Shown: one piece after another, positions 46,222 through 54,855 of the stretch
Layout: each line of letters starts with the position of its first letter
How positions within the stretch are numbered: position 1 is the first letter of the stretch
Assembly (NCBI GenBank): GCA_009827235.1
Contig: SPMW01000007.1
Coordinates: 1-55,915 of the forward strand
Direction of reading: 5' to 3'
Length of the DNA stretch: 55,915 bases
Source of the DNA: Candidatus Campylobacter infans
GTDB taxonomy: Bacteria; Campylobacterota; Campylobacteria; Campylobacterales; Campylobacteraceae
Program-made: the position numbers and the translations under genes
Notes under the pieces: model-generated
Database searches by the model: none
What the model was told of the DNA's origin: nothing
The model's input: the letters and a program-made list of their open reading frames with translations, nothing else

Positions 46222-46824
46222 ATGAAACATATTAAAAATTTTTCTAGCTTAGCTAGCAAGGCCGCAATAGCTGGCATTTTAGCCTCAGGACTTGTAGGAT
46301 GTGGCGATTCAACACAAGGCTCGCAAAATAGTGGGCAAATAGTAAAGCAAAACGCCACAGTTTTCATAGAAAAAACTCAAAACGGCTACAAAATCGCCGA
46401 TGAGTTTCCAAGCAATGAAACGCGCGTATTTTTACGCGAAAAAGATGAAAATGGCGTAATGAATGAAAGATTGCTAACCCAAGCTGAAATGGACGCGTTA
46501 ATGCGCGAAGAAAACGCCAAAATAGAAGCTGGCACAAGCGCACTCACAAATGGAGCGCAACTAAGTAGCGGGGGCATGAGCTTAGGCGAGGCGATTTTAG
46601 CCAGCGCGGCCGGAGCGATAATTGGCTCATGGATAGGCTCAAAACTCTTTAATTCACCAGGCTACAACGCCGCAAAGCAAGGCGCGTATTCAAATCCAAG
46701 CGCTTACTCTCGTAGCCAAAATAGCTTTAAAAATAACGCCGCAAAAGCCACAAATACCGGCAAAAGCGGATTTTTTGGTGGCAATAATAAAGCCACAGGC
46801 GCCACACCAAGTGCTGGCGGTTGA
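46222..46824 (+). CDS. UPF0323 family lipoprotein
   Basis: A 200-residue lipoprotein with a clear lipobox (LVGC, Cys about residue 27). The mature part has a short globular stretch ending in LTQAEMDALM, then a glycine-zipper-like hydrophobic helix (AILASAAGAIIGSWIGSKLF, about 130-149) and a low-complexity tail rich in Ser, Asn, Gly and Lys. The pattern matches the UPF0323 lipoproteins known in Campylobacter and Helicobacter; function unknown. Ribosome binding site AAAAGGAC. It converges with the RND gene. Confidence 0.85.
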   Translation: MKHIKNFSSLASKAAIAGILASGLVGCGDSTQGSQNSGQIVKQNATVFIEKTQNGYKIADEFPSNETRVFLREKDENGVMNERLLTQAEMDALMREENAKIEAGTSALTNGAQLSSGGMSLGEAILASAAGAIIGSWIGSKLFNSPGYNAAKQGAYSNPSAYSRSQNSFKNNAAKATNTGKSGFFGGNNKATGATPSAGG

Positions 46825-47012
46825 TAATCTAATAATAATTTTAGCCTAGCAAGTAAGCTTTTATCCTAGCAAAATGCTTGAAATTTCGCCTTAATCATAT
46901 TTCCTGCGTTTTGCTTGTATATTTTCAAACCAAGTCGAAATTTTAAAATGTTAATTTAAAAAAAGCATTGATTTTAAAATTTTAATTTTAAAAAACCAAA
47001 ATTTTAAAATTT

Positions 47013-49607
47013 TTAAAATTTTAATTTAAAAAAAGAAACCAACATTGCTGGCATTAAAAGCAAGGCTGATGCAAGCATTAAAAACATAACCAAATCAGTT
47101 AAAAAGCCAAAATAAATCGTAGGCCAAAAATTACTACTCATCATCACGCCAAAACCCAAAAACACCGTAAAGCTCGTATAATACATAGCATAGCCGATGC
47201 TTGCGTGAGAGTTTATAATGGCGTTATGGCAAAGATTAGTGCTTAAAGCGCGCCTTCTTAGGCGCACCAGCTCGATTTTATAGCGGTGAATATAATGAAT
47301 AATATCATCAACGCCGATACCTAGGCTAATTGCAGCAATTGTAATGCTCATAATATCCAAACTTATCCCAGCAAGCCCCATCAGCCCAAAAACCCCGCAA
47401 AGTGGCACGATATTTGAAATAATAGCTATTAGCGATAATTTAAAAGATCTAAAAAGCACTAAAAAGGTAAGAAATAAGGCTATAACCACAAAAATTAGCG
47501 TATCAGTTTGTGAGCTTACAAGCGAGCCTAGCATATTATTGTATAAACGCATTACCCCGCTTACTTGCACGCTTACGCCGTCATTTGCTAGCAATTTATT
47601 AAGATCAGCTTCTAATGAGCGCAAAAACTCATCTCTTTTTAGCTTTTCATCACTATCGATGGTGCGAATGCTAAAATGGGCTTCATTATTTTCTATATTT
47701 ACATATGGCGTTAATAAAAGCGCGCGCTGCTCGTCATTTAAGCCATTATACAAAAGTGCTAATGCCAAAGAATCCAAACTCCGCCCGCCATTTAAATCCT
47801 TGCCAAGCTCTAAGAGCGTATTAAGCGAGCTTACAGAGCCTACAAACTCACGCTTTTTTAAAAACTCATCTACTTTTTTAATAACAGCCATTTTGTGCGC
47901 GCTAAACCAGTATTTTGGATCGTTGGTGTTTTGGCTAAACTCATTTTCAAAACTAGCCAATTCATCATCATCGCTTGCTGATGGCTTGGCGTTATCTTTA
48001 AAATTTATAACAATATCAAGTGGCACGGTGCCGCCAAGCTCTGTGTCAATTATTTTCATACCGCGATAAATATCGGTATTTTGCTTAAAATAGCCAATAA
48101 AGCTATTTTCTACCTCAAGGCGCAAAATTCCAAGCACCCCAAAACAAAAAACAATCAAAGAAAGCAAATAAATATATTTTCGCCCAATACTTGAAATAAC
48201 GATATTAGCGCAATATTTCGTAAGACTAAAATGCCTCTCAAAACTCATTTTTGGCGCTTTTTTATTAAGCAAGCACATAATCGCACCAAAAAGCAAAAAA
48301 GCCAGCACCAAAGATATACAAATTGCCACACTCATCATAACCCCAAGCATAGCCACAGGGCGAATATCAGCAAGCATTAGCGAAATAAAGCCAATAACCG
48401 TGGTAAAAACCGCAAAAAAGCAAGGCTTAAAGCGTGAAATCAGCGTAAGATAAACTAGCTGAGCTTGATTTAACCAGGCTTTATTGATAGCAAATTCTCT
48501 ATAAGCATTTATAAGATGAATCACCACAGATAGCGTAATAATAATAGCTAGCGCGGTGTAGTTTGAGCTAATTACAGTAATTTCAAAACCAAGCAAGCCA
48601 AAAAGCCCACTAGCCGTTAAAAGACTAAGCGCGCAAATAAAAATCGGCAAAATCACAAAACGCATTTGCTTATAAAAAAGCCACAAACAAGCCATCGCAA
48701 GCAAGGCAGCCGCAAACGAATACACCACTAAATCAGCCTTGACAAAACCAATCATATCATCAGCTATCATATTCATACCGCCTAAGAATAGCTGTGGAAT
48801 AAGCGTGTTTTGCTTAGATGGAGCATTTAAAATTTCATTTGCTTTAAAATTTGAGCTTGAAGTGGAGTTTTGCTCGCTATTAAAGCTTATGCCGTTATAT
48901 TTAGCTATTATGGCGCGAATTGCTTTTAGGCTTTCATGTTCGCTAAGCCTTAGGGCATCTCTGTATTCTTTAAACTCGCGCTCTAAGGCTTTAAGCTTGA
49001 TTTTTTCGTCATCGCTGGCCTTGCCATCTTTTATTTTTTGCTTTAAAAGGTCGCGCTCTTTTATGTAGGCTTCGTATTTGTCGTTTGGTTCTAAATATAT
49101 AATTATGCTAGTGGTTTTAAAGTCCAAGCTCACTAAATTTGCGCGATATAAGGGCGAGTTTAAAAACTCAGCCCTAGCGCGCGCTAAATCAATACCATCA
49201 TCTTGTAAGTTTGGGATATGCTCTAAAAGCTGGCTTATATTTAATGGTTTATTTTGAAGCAATGGCGCATTTAGCAAACTTAGCACGCTTTTTACGCCCT
49301 TTATTTGCTCTAAATCCTTGCTAATTTGGCTAAGAAATTTTAAACTTGGCTGGCTCAATAAATCCATATTTGGAGTATAAGCCAAAACTAAAAAATTTGG
49401 CATCTCATAACGCTTGCTTACTTCTTTAAAAATTAGCAAGTCTTTATCGTTTTCAAGTAGTAAGGTTTGCGTGGATGCGTCTATTTCAAGCTTTGAGATA
49501 TTAATGCTAAGCAAAGCACAAAAAATCAAGCAAAAAACAAGCACGCTTTTAGGATAAGCTACTATGCCCCTAGCGATGTTTTTTAGGCTTTTATTTAAAA
49601 TTTTCAT
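47013..49607 (-). CDS. RND / MMPL family (HAE3-type) transporter
   Basis: The 864-residue protein has twelve predicted helices in the RND arrangement: helix 1 near 18-34, a long periplasmic loop, helices 2-6 (about 295-450), helix 7 (about 478-495), a second loop and helices 8-12 (about 700-860). SIAAISLGIGVDDIIHYIHRYK in the second block carries the Asp pair typical of proton-coupled MMPL/HAE3 proteins. The mlaC-like gene upstream overlaps by four bases; members of this set are linked to lipid or hopanoid traffic between membranes. Substrate is inferred only. Confidence 0.88.
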   Translation of the reverse strand: MKILNKSLKNIARGIVAYPKSVLVFCLIFCALLSINISKLEIDASTQTLLLENDKDLLIFKEVSKRYEMPNFLVLAYTPNMDLLSQPSLKFLSQISKDLEQIKGVKSVLSLLNAPLLQNKPLNISQLLEHIPNLQDDGIDLARARAEFLNSPLYRANLVSLDFKTTSIIIYLEPNDKYEAYIKERDLLKQKIKDGKASDDEKIKLKALEREFKEYRDALRLSEHESLKAIRAIIAKYNGISFNSEQNSTSSSNFKANEILNAPSKQNTLIPQLFLGGMNMIADDMIGFVKADLVVYSFAAALLAMACLWLFYKQMRFVILPIFICALSLLTASGLFGLLGFEITVISSNYTALAIIITLSVVIHLINAYREFAINKAWLNQAQLVYLTLISRFKPCFFAVFTTVIGFISLMLADIRPVAMLGVMMSVAICISLVLAFLLFGAIMCLLNKKAPKMSFERHFSLTKYCANIVISSIGRKYIYLLSLIVFCFGVLGILRLEVENSFIGYFKQNTDIYRGMKIIDTELGGTVPLDIVINFKDNAKPSASDDDELASFENEFSQNTNDPKYWFSAHKMAVIKKVDEFLKKREFVGSVSSLNTLLELGKDLNGGRSLDSLALALLYNGLNDEQRALLLTPYVNIENNEAHFSIRTIDSDEKLKRDEFLRSLEADLNKLLANDGVSVQVSGVMRLYNNMLGSLVSSQTDTLIFVVIALFLTFLVLFRSFKLSLIAIISNIVPLCGVFGLMGLAGISLDIMSITIAAISLGIGVDDIIHYIHRYKIELVRLRRRALSTNLCHNAIINSHASIGYAMYYTSFTVFLGFGVMMSSNFWPTIYFGFLTDLVMFLMLASALLLMPAMLVSFFKLKF

Positions 49608-50218
49608 TTATTGTTTGTGGGTTTTGGCTCTTTTTTGTCTAGCTCGTTCATGGCGTTTAAACGCGATAAAATAGTATTAAAATCAGCCCTTAGCCCTAAA
49701 TCCTCAAATTGCGCTTTATATGTTTGGATTAAACTAACGCCTAAAATATCCACATCATACACCAAATAATCATTTTGGCCATTGCGATGAAATTTAAAGC
49801 TTAATTTATAAGCCTCGCCATTTTGATTTGTGATTTGCGTGTGTAGAAAATAACGCTTTTCATTTGGGCGTTCATCGCCTGTGATGGTGATTTTTTCATC
49901 AGTGTAAAAAGATAATTTTTCACTTAGTGAAAATTTTAATCTTTCTTTAAATTTTTCTTGAAATTGCGCCTTTTGCGCATTATCTAGGCTTTTATAAATC
50001 TTGCCAAGCGCAAGCGCGCTCATTAGTTTATAATCAAAATATACATCAAAAAGCTTAAAAAGTTCATTTGATTTTTGCTCTATGCTCGCATTGCGCGCTA
50101 GTATTTCAAGTGCGGTGTTTAAATCCTTGCTAAGTTGGGGCTTAATCTGCTCTAATTCTAGCGCACACACTCGCACAGCCATCATCACAGCCAGCACACA
50201 CAAAAATATTTTTTTCAT
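49604..50218 (-). CDS. MlaC / Ttg2D-like periplasmic lipid-binding protein
   Basis: The 204-residue protein has a signal peptide (cleaved near CALE) and the MlaC/Ttg2 domain (EQKSNELFKLFDVYFDYKLMS and ALGKIYKSLDNAQKAQFQEKF, about 47-90; YLVYDVDILGVSLIQTYKAQF, about 150-170). MlaC shuttles phospholipids between the membranes. It overlaps the RND gene, and a promoter box lies at 50273-50278. No MlaA or MlaFED genes are near. Confidence 0.85.
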   Translation of the reverse strand: MKKIFLCVLAVMMAVRVCALELEQIKPQLSKDLNTALEILARNASIEQKSNELFKLFDVYFDYKLMSALALGKIYKSLDNAQKAQFQEKFKERLKFSLSEKLSFYTDEKITITGDERPNEKRYFLHTQITNQNGEAYKLSFKFHRNGQNDYLVYDVDILGVSLIQTYKAQFEDLGLRADFNTILSRLNAMNELDKKEPKPTNNK

Positions 50219-50272
50219 TTTTTGCCTTTATTTTTTTTGAGATCTTGAATATTAAAATTTCAAAAACTTGGC

Positions 50273-50278
50273 ATTATA
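50273..50278 (-). promoter_or_regulatory. -10 box of the mlaC-RND transcript
   Basis: TATAAT on the minus strand about 55 bp before the mlaC start, without a clear -35 box. The rest of the 318-bp gap (50279-50536) is AT-rich filler with TTTTAAAATTT-type palindromes and a weak GAGCG/CGCTC inverted repeat (50483-50515) that may end the LivJ-type transcript. I see no gene there. Confidence 0.5.
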
Positions 50279-50536
50279 AAATAACTTGTTTAAACTACAC
50301 TAAATTTTAATATTTTTTGTTTTGCTAATTTATTTTTAAAATGAAAATTTGGCTATTTTTTAACGCAATTTTATTTTTAAAACACAAAATTTTATTTTTA
50401 TTTTTTATCTAAAAAGCATTAAAAAATTGAATTTTAAAATTTCAAAAAAATAGCCTAAGTCTAGTAAGCCAGCTAAATTAAGAGCGAAATTTTATAACTT
50501 TTAAAAAATAACGCTCAAAATTTAGCCAAATTTTAA

Positions 50537-51658
50537 TTAAGGATTTACAGTATCTTTATAAGTAACCTTGCCGTTTTTGATTTCTTTTATAACGACTGAG
50601 CGTACGGCATTGCCCTTTTTATCGATATTTATATAGCCTGAAACGCCCTCAAATTTTTGTGTGTTTTTGATTTTTTGATTTATACAAATAGGATCGCTTG
50701 GATTATCACAGCGATTCATCGCATCAAGTAATAACAAATAAGAATCCGCTCCAAGTGCTGTAAAACCTGGTATATCAGCACCTTTTTTGCTTTTTGAATA
50801 CTCAGCGATAAAATCCTTGCTTACTTGCGTTGGAGGATTGGCACTATCAAAAACATCAGTATAAAGATAGCCATTGCTTGCATCACCAGCTAGTTGTAAA
50901 AAGGTATCATTTGACACTCCATCGCCTGAACCAAATACCGCTTTTACGCCTATTTGGCGGGCTTGGCGCACTAGCAAGCTAGCTTCTGGGTGATAAACCG
51001 GCACATAAACAATAGCCGGATTTAAACTAGCTATTTGTGAAGCTATGGCCTTAAAATCTTTATCGCCACTGCTTATTTTTAGCTCATTAAGCACCTTGCC
51101 ACCTGATTTTTCAAACTCTTTTTTAAACGCTCTTGCAAGCCCCAAAGAATACGAAGTGCTTTGATCTGTTACAATCACGGCACTTTTTAATTCATTTTTA
51201 ATAGCAAATTTTGCAAAAGTTGTGCCTTGAAATGAATCCATAAAGGTTACGCGCGCGCCAAATTTTGCGCGATCTAGCAATTTATCAGCCGTGGCTGCTG
51301 GGGCTACTACTGGCACTCTTTTTTCTTCTGCTATTTGTAAGACTTGTTGGGTATTTGCTGTAACCATCGCACCTATTAGCGCGCTTACTTTATCTTCTGT
51401 AATTAGCCTTGTAGCGGCATTTGCCGTTTCTACTTTATCGCCTTTATTATCGATTAAAACAAGCTTTATTGTATCGCCATTTTTTAGGGTTGGAGATATT
51501 TTGTTGGCTATTTCGATGCCAGCCCATGCGGTTTGGCCGTATGCTGCCACAGCACCAGTAATTGGCATAATCACGCCTATTTTAATCTCAGCGGCATTTG
51601 CGCTAGCTAGAATAGCTGCCATACTAAAAGCAGAGATTACCTTATGAAAACTTTTCAT
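50537..51658 (-). CDS. Branched-chain amino acid-type ABC substrate-binding protein (LivJ/LivK-like)
   Basis: The 373-residue periplasmic protein has a signal peptide (cleaved near ANAAE) and the Peripla_BP_6 fold, with KIGVIMPITGAVAAYGQTAW (about 26-45), VIGAMVTANTQQVLQI-like sequence, PVVAPAATAD and VYVPVYHPEASLLVRQA. Leu/Ile/Val is the usual ligand of this family, but the binding residues were not checked. No permease or ATPase is adjacent. It starts at ATG behind AAAGG. Confidence 0.88.
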   Translation of the reverse strand: MKSFHKVISAFSMAAILASANAAEIKIGVIMPITGAVAAYGQTAWAGIEIANKISPTLKNGDTIKLVLIDNKGDKVETANAATRLITEDKVSALIGAMVTANTQQVLQIAEEKRVPVVAPAATADKLLDRAKFGARVTFMDSFQGTTFAKFAIKNELKSAVIVTDQSTSYSLGLARAFKKEFEKSGGKVLNELKISSGDKDFKAIASQIASLNPAIVYVPVYHPEASLLVRQARQIGVKAVFGSGDGVSNDTFLQLAGDASNGYLYTDVFDSANPPTQVSKDFIAEYSKSKKGADIPGFTALGADSYLLLLDAMNRCDNPSDPICINQKIKNTQKFEGVSGYINIDKKGNAVRSVVIKEIKNGKVTYKDTVNP

Positions 51659-51679
51659 TTTTTACCTTTCTTTTGGGAT

Positions 51680-52231
51680 TTATTCTATATAAACGCCTTG
51701 TTTTGTTGGTTTTGTAGATATTGGCGCGTTGCCTTTGTTTGTGAATATTAGCGCATTTTCGCCTTTTAAATAAGCCACTATATCGCCTAAATCTCTATGG
51801 CTTACACGCATTGCTGCTGGACGCATTAGCTGTTTATTTTTGCCGCCATAAGATGCATCATCGGCGTAATTACCGACAATATCAACTATTTGCTTAGCAC
51901 TTAATTTGCTTAATTTGCGCGCTGAGCCAAAAGGCTTTTTTTCGCCTTTATTGCCGTGGCAATGCGCGCATTGTCTTTTATAAAGCTCTTGGCCGCGAGC
52001 AAGATTAAAATTTTGATTAGGATTTATGCCTATGTTTATTAAGCGTTTATCTACTTCGTCAGGCTGTGCTTTATAGATATTTACGCTTATATTATTGTCT
52101 TTTGAGTGCTTTTTTACTAGCTCTTGTAGCTCTTTGCCAAACTCGCCATCAGCATCTAAAATGTAAGAGTTCGTATCATTAGCCATCAAATAACTAAAAG
52201 CAAAAAACAGCGCAAATATAAGCCCTTTCAT
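51680..52231 (-). CDS. Periplasmic monoheme cytochrome c
   Basis: A 183-residue protein with a signal peptide (FALFFAFSYLMAND) and one heme site CAHCH (about residue 90). A heme-ligand Met is likely in LMRPAAMRV, followed by the SHRDLGDIVAYL helix at the C-terminus. I chose the ATG at 52231, whose product begins with a clean signal peptide. A start 39 codons earlier would run through the porin terminator region. It is downstream of the porin gene and transcribed toward the LivJ gene. Confidence 0.78.
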   Translation of the reverse strand: MKGLIFALFFAFSYLMANDTNSYILDADGEFGKELQELVKKHSKDNNISVNIYKAQPDEVDKRLINIGINPNQNFNLARGQELYKRQCAHCHGNKGEKKPFGSARKLSKLSAKQIVDIVGNYADDASYGGKNKQLMRPAAMRVSHRDLGDIVAYLKGENALIFTNKGNAPISTKPTKQGVYIE

Positions 52232-52313
52232 ACCTAAGCCCTTTAAAGTAAAAAATTTTAAGATTATACTAAAAGAATTTTTAAGAGAGTATAAAAATAT
52301 GCTTATTTTAAAC

Positions 52314-52346
52314 AAAAAAAGGGCCAAAGTTAAAAAGCCTTGACCC
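52314..52346 (-). terminator. Terminator downstream of the porin gene
   Basis: On the minus strand GGGTCAA (52346-52340) pairs with TTGGCCC (52327-52321), with one G-U, around a 12-base loop, followed by a run of seven T (52320-52314). It is 32 bp after the porin stop and would separate the porin message from the cytochrome gene. Confidence 0.75.
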
Positions 52347-52377
52347 AAAAGCTTAACTTAACTTTGCATTAAGCAAA

Positions 52378-53685
52378 TTAGAAGTTATAGCGAGCTTCAA
52401 AACGGAAGTGATGAGATTTGTCTTTTATATTATCTTTTTTCTCTTCAACCCAGCTATAATAGCTTGTGAAGTTTAGTTTTTCATTGTATTTATAACCAAG
52501 GCGACCTACGATTTCTTTATTTTTATCTTTTGATTGTACGCCTTCGTATTTTACATCACCTTGAACATAATCAGCACCAACTGAATATTGATCCATTGTG
52601 TATTTAGCTGTTACAAACCAATATTTGTTTTCACCATTATATAAGGTGTAATCTAGCAAATCTTCACCAGCTACGATGAAACCGCCATTATCTTCAAATG
52701 ATGAAAGACCATATCTATCTTTTTTACCAAATTTTAGATAACCTGCATCAAAATCAAAGCCAGAAGCGCTTAAACCTGCTGTTAGACCCCAGAACATTGT
52801 TTTATCAGCTTTTGCGCCTTTAACTCCTGCAAATACATCATCTTTAAAGCCACCTTTAAGTGCTGTATAAGCAAGATTAGCTTTACCATGAACATTAAAA
52901 TCATCGCTTATATCATAGTTAAGACCTAGATCTAATGCATATAAGAAAGTTACATTTTCTAAGTAAGCGCCCCAAAGTTGAACATTTACCATATCAAAAT
53001 CACCAAGAGCTGCTACGCCATATAGATTTTGTTGGTAAGTATAGCCACCATTACCGCCTTTTTTAAGACCTACTATTTGGCCTAAACCGCTTGAACCGAT
53101 ATCGCCATCATCTTCTAAATCGTCCATTGCCAAAGCTGCAAAAGTCATACCATCTACACCGCTATATACAGCTTTAATACCTGTACCTAGCATATCATCT
53201 GTAAAATATGTACCAAGTGGTTGGCGACCAGCTAGTAGAGTAAGAGCATCTACTTGATAGCCTACATAGTATTGGCGAACTGAGAATGACTCACCATTTG
53301 AGCCACCCCAACCATGAGAGCCAGAATTAACGCCTTGGCGGAAACCATTAACATTTGAACCTACATTTACATTTCTGTGATCACCAGAAATATCGCGTGC
53401 ATCATAGCGAACGCCTACAACGCTAAAAAAGTTGTCATCTAGTGCAGCTTTGAAATTTGCATCTAATGTAAATCTATGGAAAGCATCACTATTTTTTGTT
53501 TTTGTCTCAACATTAGTAGTTGCATTTTTTGTTGTATTTTCTGTGTTTGTGCTGTCATAGCGATAGCGACCAAAACCACTTACATCTACATCTTTAATAG
53601 CTTCTTCAAGTGGAGTAGCACTTGCCACGCTTGAAAGAGCACCTAAAGCCACAACAGCGGCCAAACTCATCTTAAATAGTTTCAT
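52378..53685 (-). CDS. porA: Major outer membrane porin (PorA/MOMP family)
   Basis: The main Campylobacter outer membrane channel protein: 435 residues, a signal peptide (cut at ASA-TPLEEA), and the mature start TPLEEAIKDVDVSGFGRYRYD typical of MOMP. The rest shows alternating beta strands separated by Gly/Asn/Asp-rich loops (for example GSHGWGGSNGES), and the protein ends in a C-terminal Phe (FRFEARYNF), as outer membrane barrels do. AAGGAG lies 6 bp before ATG. Two TACAAT boxes lie at 53705-53710 and 53717-53722; a long structured leader region is upstream. Confidence 0.95.
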   Translation of the reverse strand: MKLFKMSLAAVVALGALSSVASATPLEEAIKDVDVSGFGRYRYDSTNTENTTKNATTNVETKTKNSDAFHRFTLDANFKAALDDNFFSVVGVRYDARDISGDHRNVNVGSNVNGFRQGVNSGSHGWGGSNGESFSVRQYYVGYQVDALTLLAGRQPLGTYFTDDMLGTGIKAVYSGVDGMTFAALAMDDLEDDGDIGSSGLGQIVGLKKGGNGGYTYQQNLYGVAALGDFDMVNVQLWGAYLENVTFLYALDLGLNYDISDDFNVHGKANLAYTALKGGFKDDVFAGVKGAKADKTMFWGLTAGLSASGFDFDAGYLKFGKKDRYGLSSFEDNGGFIVAGEDLLDYTLYNGENKYWFVTAKYTMDQYSVGADYVQGDVKYEGVQSKDKNKEIVGRLGYKYNEKLNFTSYYSWVEEKKDNIKDKSHHFRFEARYNF

Positions 53686-53763
53686 TTTCTTCTCCTTTTA
53701 GAAAATTGTAGAGCGCATTGTAAAGGCTTTAAACTTAAATTTGACTGAATTTTATGAAATTTG

Positions 53764-53980
53764 TTACCGAGTATTTACCGAACTTATACCAAAAAATAAA
53801 TTTTAATATCTTTTTTAATGAAAAATAGGCCAAATTTTAAAAGTAGTTTTGCGGTAAGATTAAAAAGCAAATTTTAAAATTTCCTAGCGGGTATTGGCTG
53901 GTATTGCGCTCATCCGCTAGGTTATAGGGGAGAAGAAAACTGATGCGAAATTATAAATTCACTCAGTAAATACTTGGTAA
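53764..53980. repeat. 217-bp element with 18-bp inverted repeats upstream of porA
   Basis: The left repeat TTACCGAGTATTTACCGA (53764-53781) and the right repeat TCAGTAAATACTTGGTAA (53963-53980) are inverted copies matching at 16 of 18 positions. Each contains two TTACCGA-like half-sites; another CGGTAA is at 53852-53857. Inside lies a GC-rich hairpin, CCTAGCGG (53883-53890) with CCGCTAGG (53914-53921), whose 23-base loop repeats GTATTG twice. The gap 53686-54014 otherwise holds the porin leader and AT-rich filler. I see no gene. It could be a MITE-like remnant or a pair of operators. Confidence 0.65.
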
Positions 53981-54014
53981 TTTTTCCGCTTGAATTAAAA
54001 TTTTAATTAAAATT

Positions 54015-54269
54015 TCAAAGCACAAAAGCGCATTTGCTTTTTAATATCTCAAAAATTTCAAGTCTGTGGGCTTGATTATTTACCAATAAAATTATATTAA
54101 AACATTTGTATTTGGCATTTTGCTTAGATAATTTTAATTTATATTGGTGCGGGCTTAAAAGCTCATTAAAAAAGGCCTTTTCATCGCAACCCACACTAAC
54201 AAAAGCCTTATACTCCCACATACACGGATAATTTATCTTAGGCTCTCCAAAACACGAAATATCTTTCAT
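54015..54269 (-). CDS. DUF493 family protein (HP0495-like)
   Basis: An 84-residue protein with the DUF493/YbeD-like pattern: an early YPCMWEYKAFVSVG strand, a helix around EKAFFNELL and a second strand NAKYKCFNIILLVNN. The family folds as a small ferredoxin-like regulator; function unknown. It begins inside the moaC stop (overlap of four bases), so the two genes are coupled, as I remember for the C. jejuni pair. Confidence 0.8.
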   Translation of the reverse strand: MKDISCFGEPKINYPCMWEYKAFVSVGCDEKAFFNELLSPHQYKLKLSKQNAKYKCFNIILLVNNQAHRLEIFEILKSKCAFVL

Positions 54270-54763
54270 TTGCTAGCCTTTATTTGCGCTAAATCATTAT
54301 AAATATCGCCACTTTTTCCGCCATTTTTTTGCTCTAAGAAAATATCGCTAATTAGCATAGCCTTATCTACTGCTTTTAGCATATCATAAATATTTAAAAG
54401 CCCCACGCTTACAGCATGCAAGGCCTCCATCTCAACGCCCGTTTTACCCTGGCTTTTTACAACAACCTTTAATTTAAATCCTGGTAATTGTTTTAAAGGT
54501 GTGATATCAACATCTACGCTAGTTATTAAAATTTGGTGCGCCATCGCTATGCTTTTGCTTGTATTTTTTGCCGCCATAATCGCGCTAATTACGGCTGTTT
54601 GCATAATCGCGCCCTTTTTGCCCTCCCCGCTTAATCCTAGCTCATAAGCTTTTTGGCTCATTTTTATAACCCCGCTTGCAATTGCTGTGCGCTGAGTTAT
54701 TTCTTTTAGCCCTACATCAACCATTTTAGGTAAGTTTTTTTCGTTTATATGCGTTAATTCCAT
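54266..54763 (-). CDS. moaC: Cyclic pyranopterin monophosphate synthase MoaC
   Basis: MoaC forms cyclic pyranopterin monophosphate in molybdenum cofactor synthesis. The 165-residue protein has the family blocks MVDVGLKEITQRTAIASG (about 14-31), GAIMQTAVISAIMAAKNTS (about 51-69), the HQILITSVDVDI strand and GKTGVEMEALHAVSVGLLNIYDM (about 109-131). Length is normal. It is divergent from dnaG across 92 bp. Ribosome binding site AAGGGG. Confidence 0.95.
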   Translation of the reverse strand: MELTHINEKNLPKMVDVGLKEITQRTAIASGVIKMSQKAYELGLSGEGKKGAIMQTAVISAIMAAKNTSKSIAMAHQILITSVDVDITPLKQLPGFKLKVVVKSQGKTGVEMEALHAVSVGLLNIYDMLKAVDKAMLISDIFLEQKNGGKSGDIYNDLAQIKASK

Positions 54764-54855
54764 ACTTTGCGCCCCTTTTTATAATTAGCTTCTAAGCAAA
54801 ATTATAGCAAAGTTTTCGTATGATTTAGGCTTTAAAATTTTAAAGAAAGCTTGCC

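Noticed and set aside
47344..48069. Plus-strand reading frame of 241 codons
   Set aside because: It is antisense to the strongly supported RND transporter gene, has low-complexity Ser/Leu/Phe content and no ribosome binding site.
53883..53921. GC-rich hairpin as SRP, 6S or a riboswitch
   Set aside because: No conserved core of those RNAs (for example the SRP GGAAGC loop region) is present. I left it as an unassigned structure.
53942..53968. Eight-codon peptide (MRNYKFTQ) as a leader peptide
   Set aside because: The spacing from GGGGAG to ATG is too long, and no gene follows on that strand before the convergent DUF493 gene.
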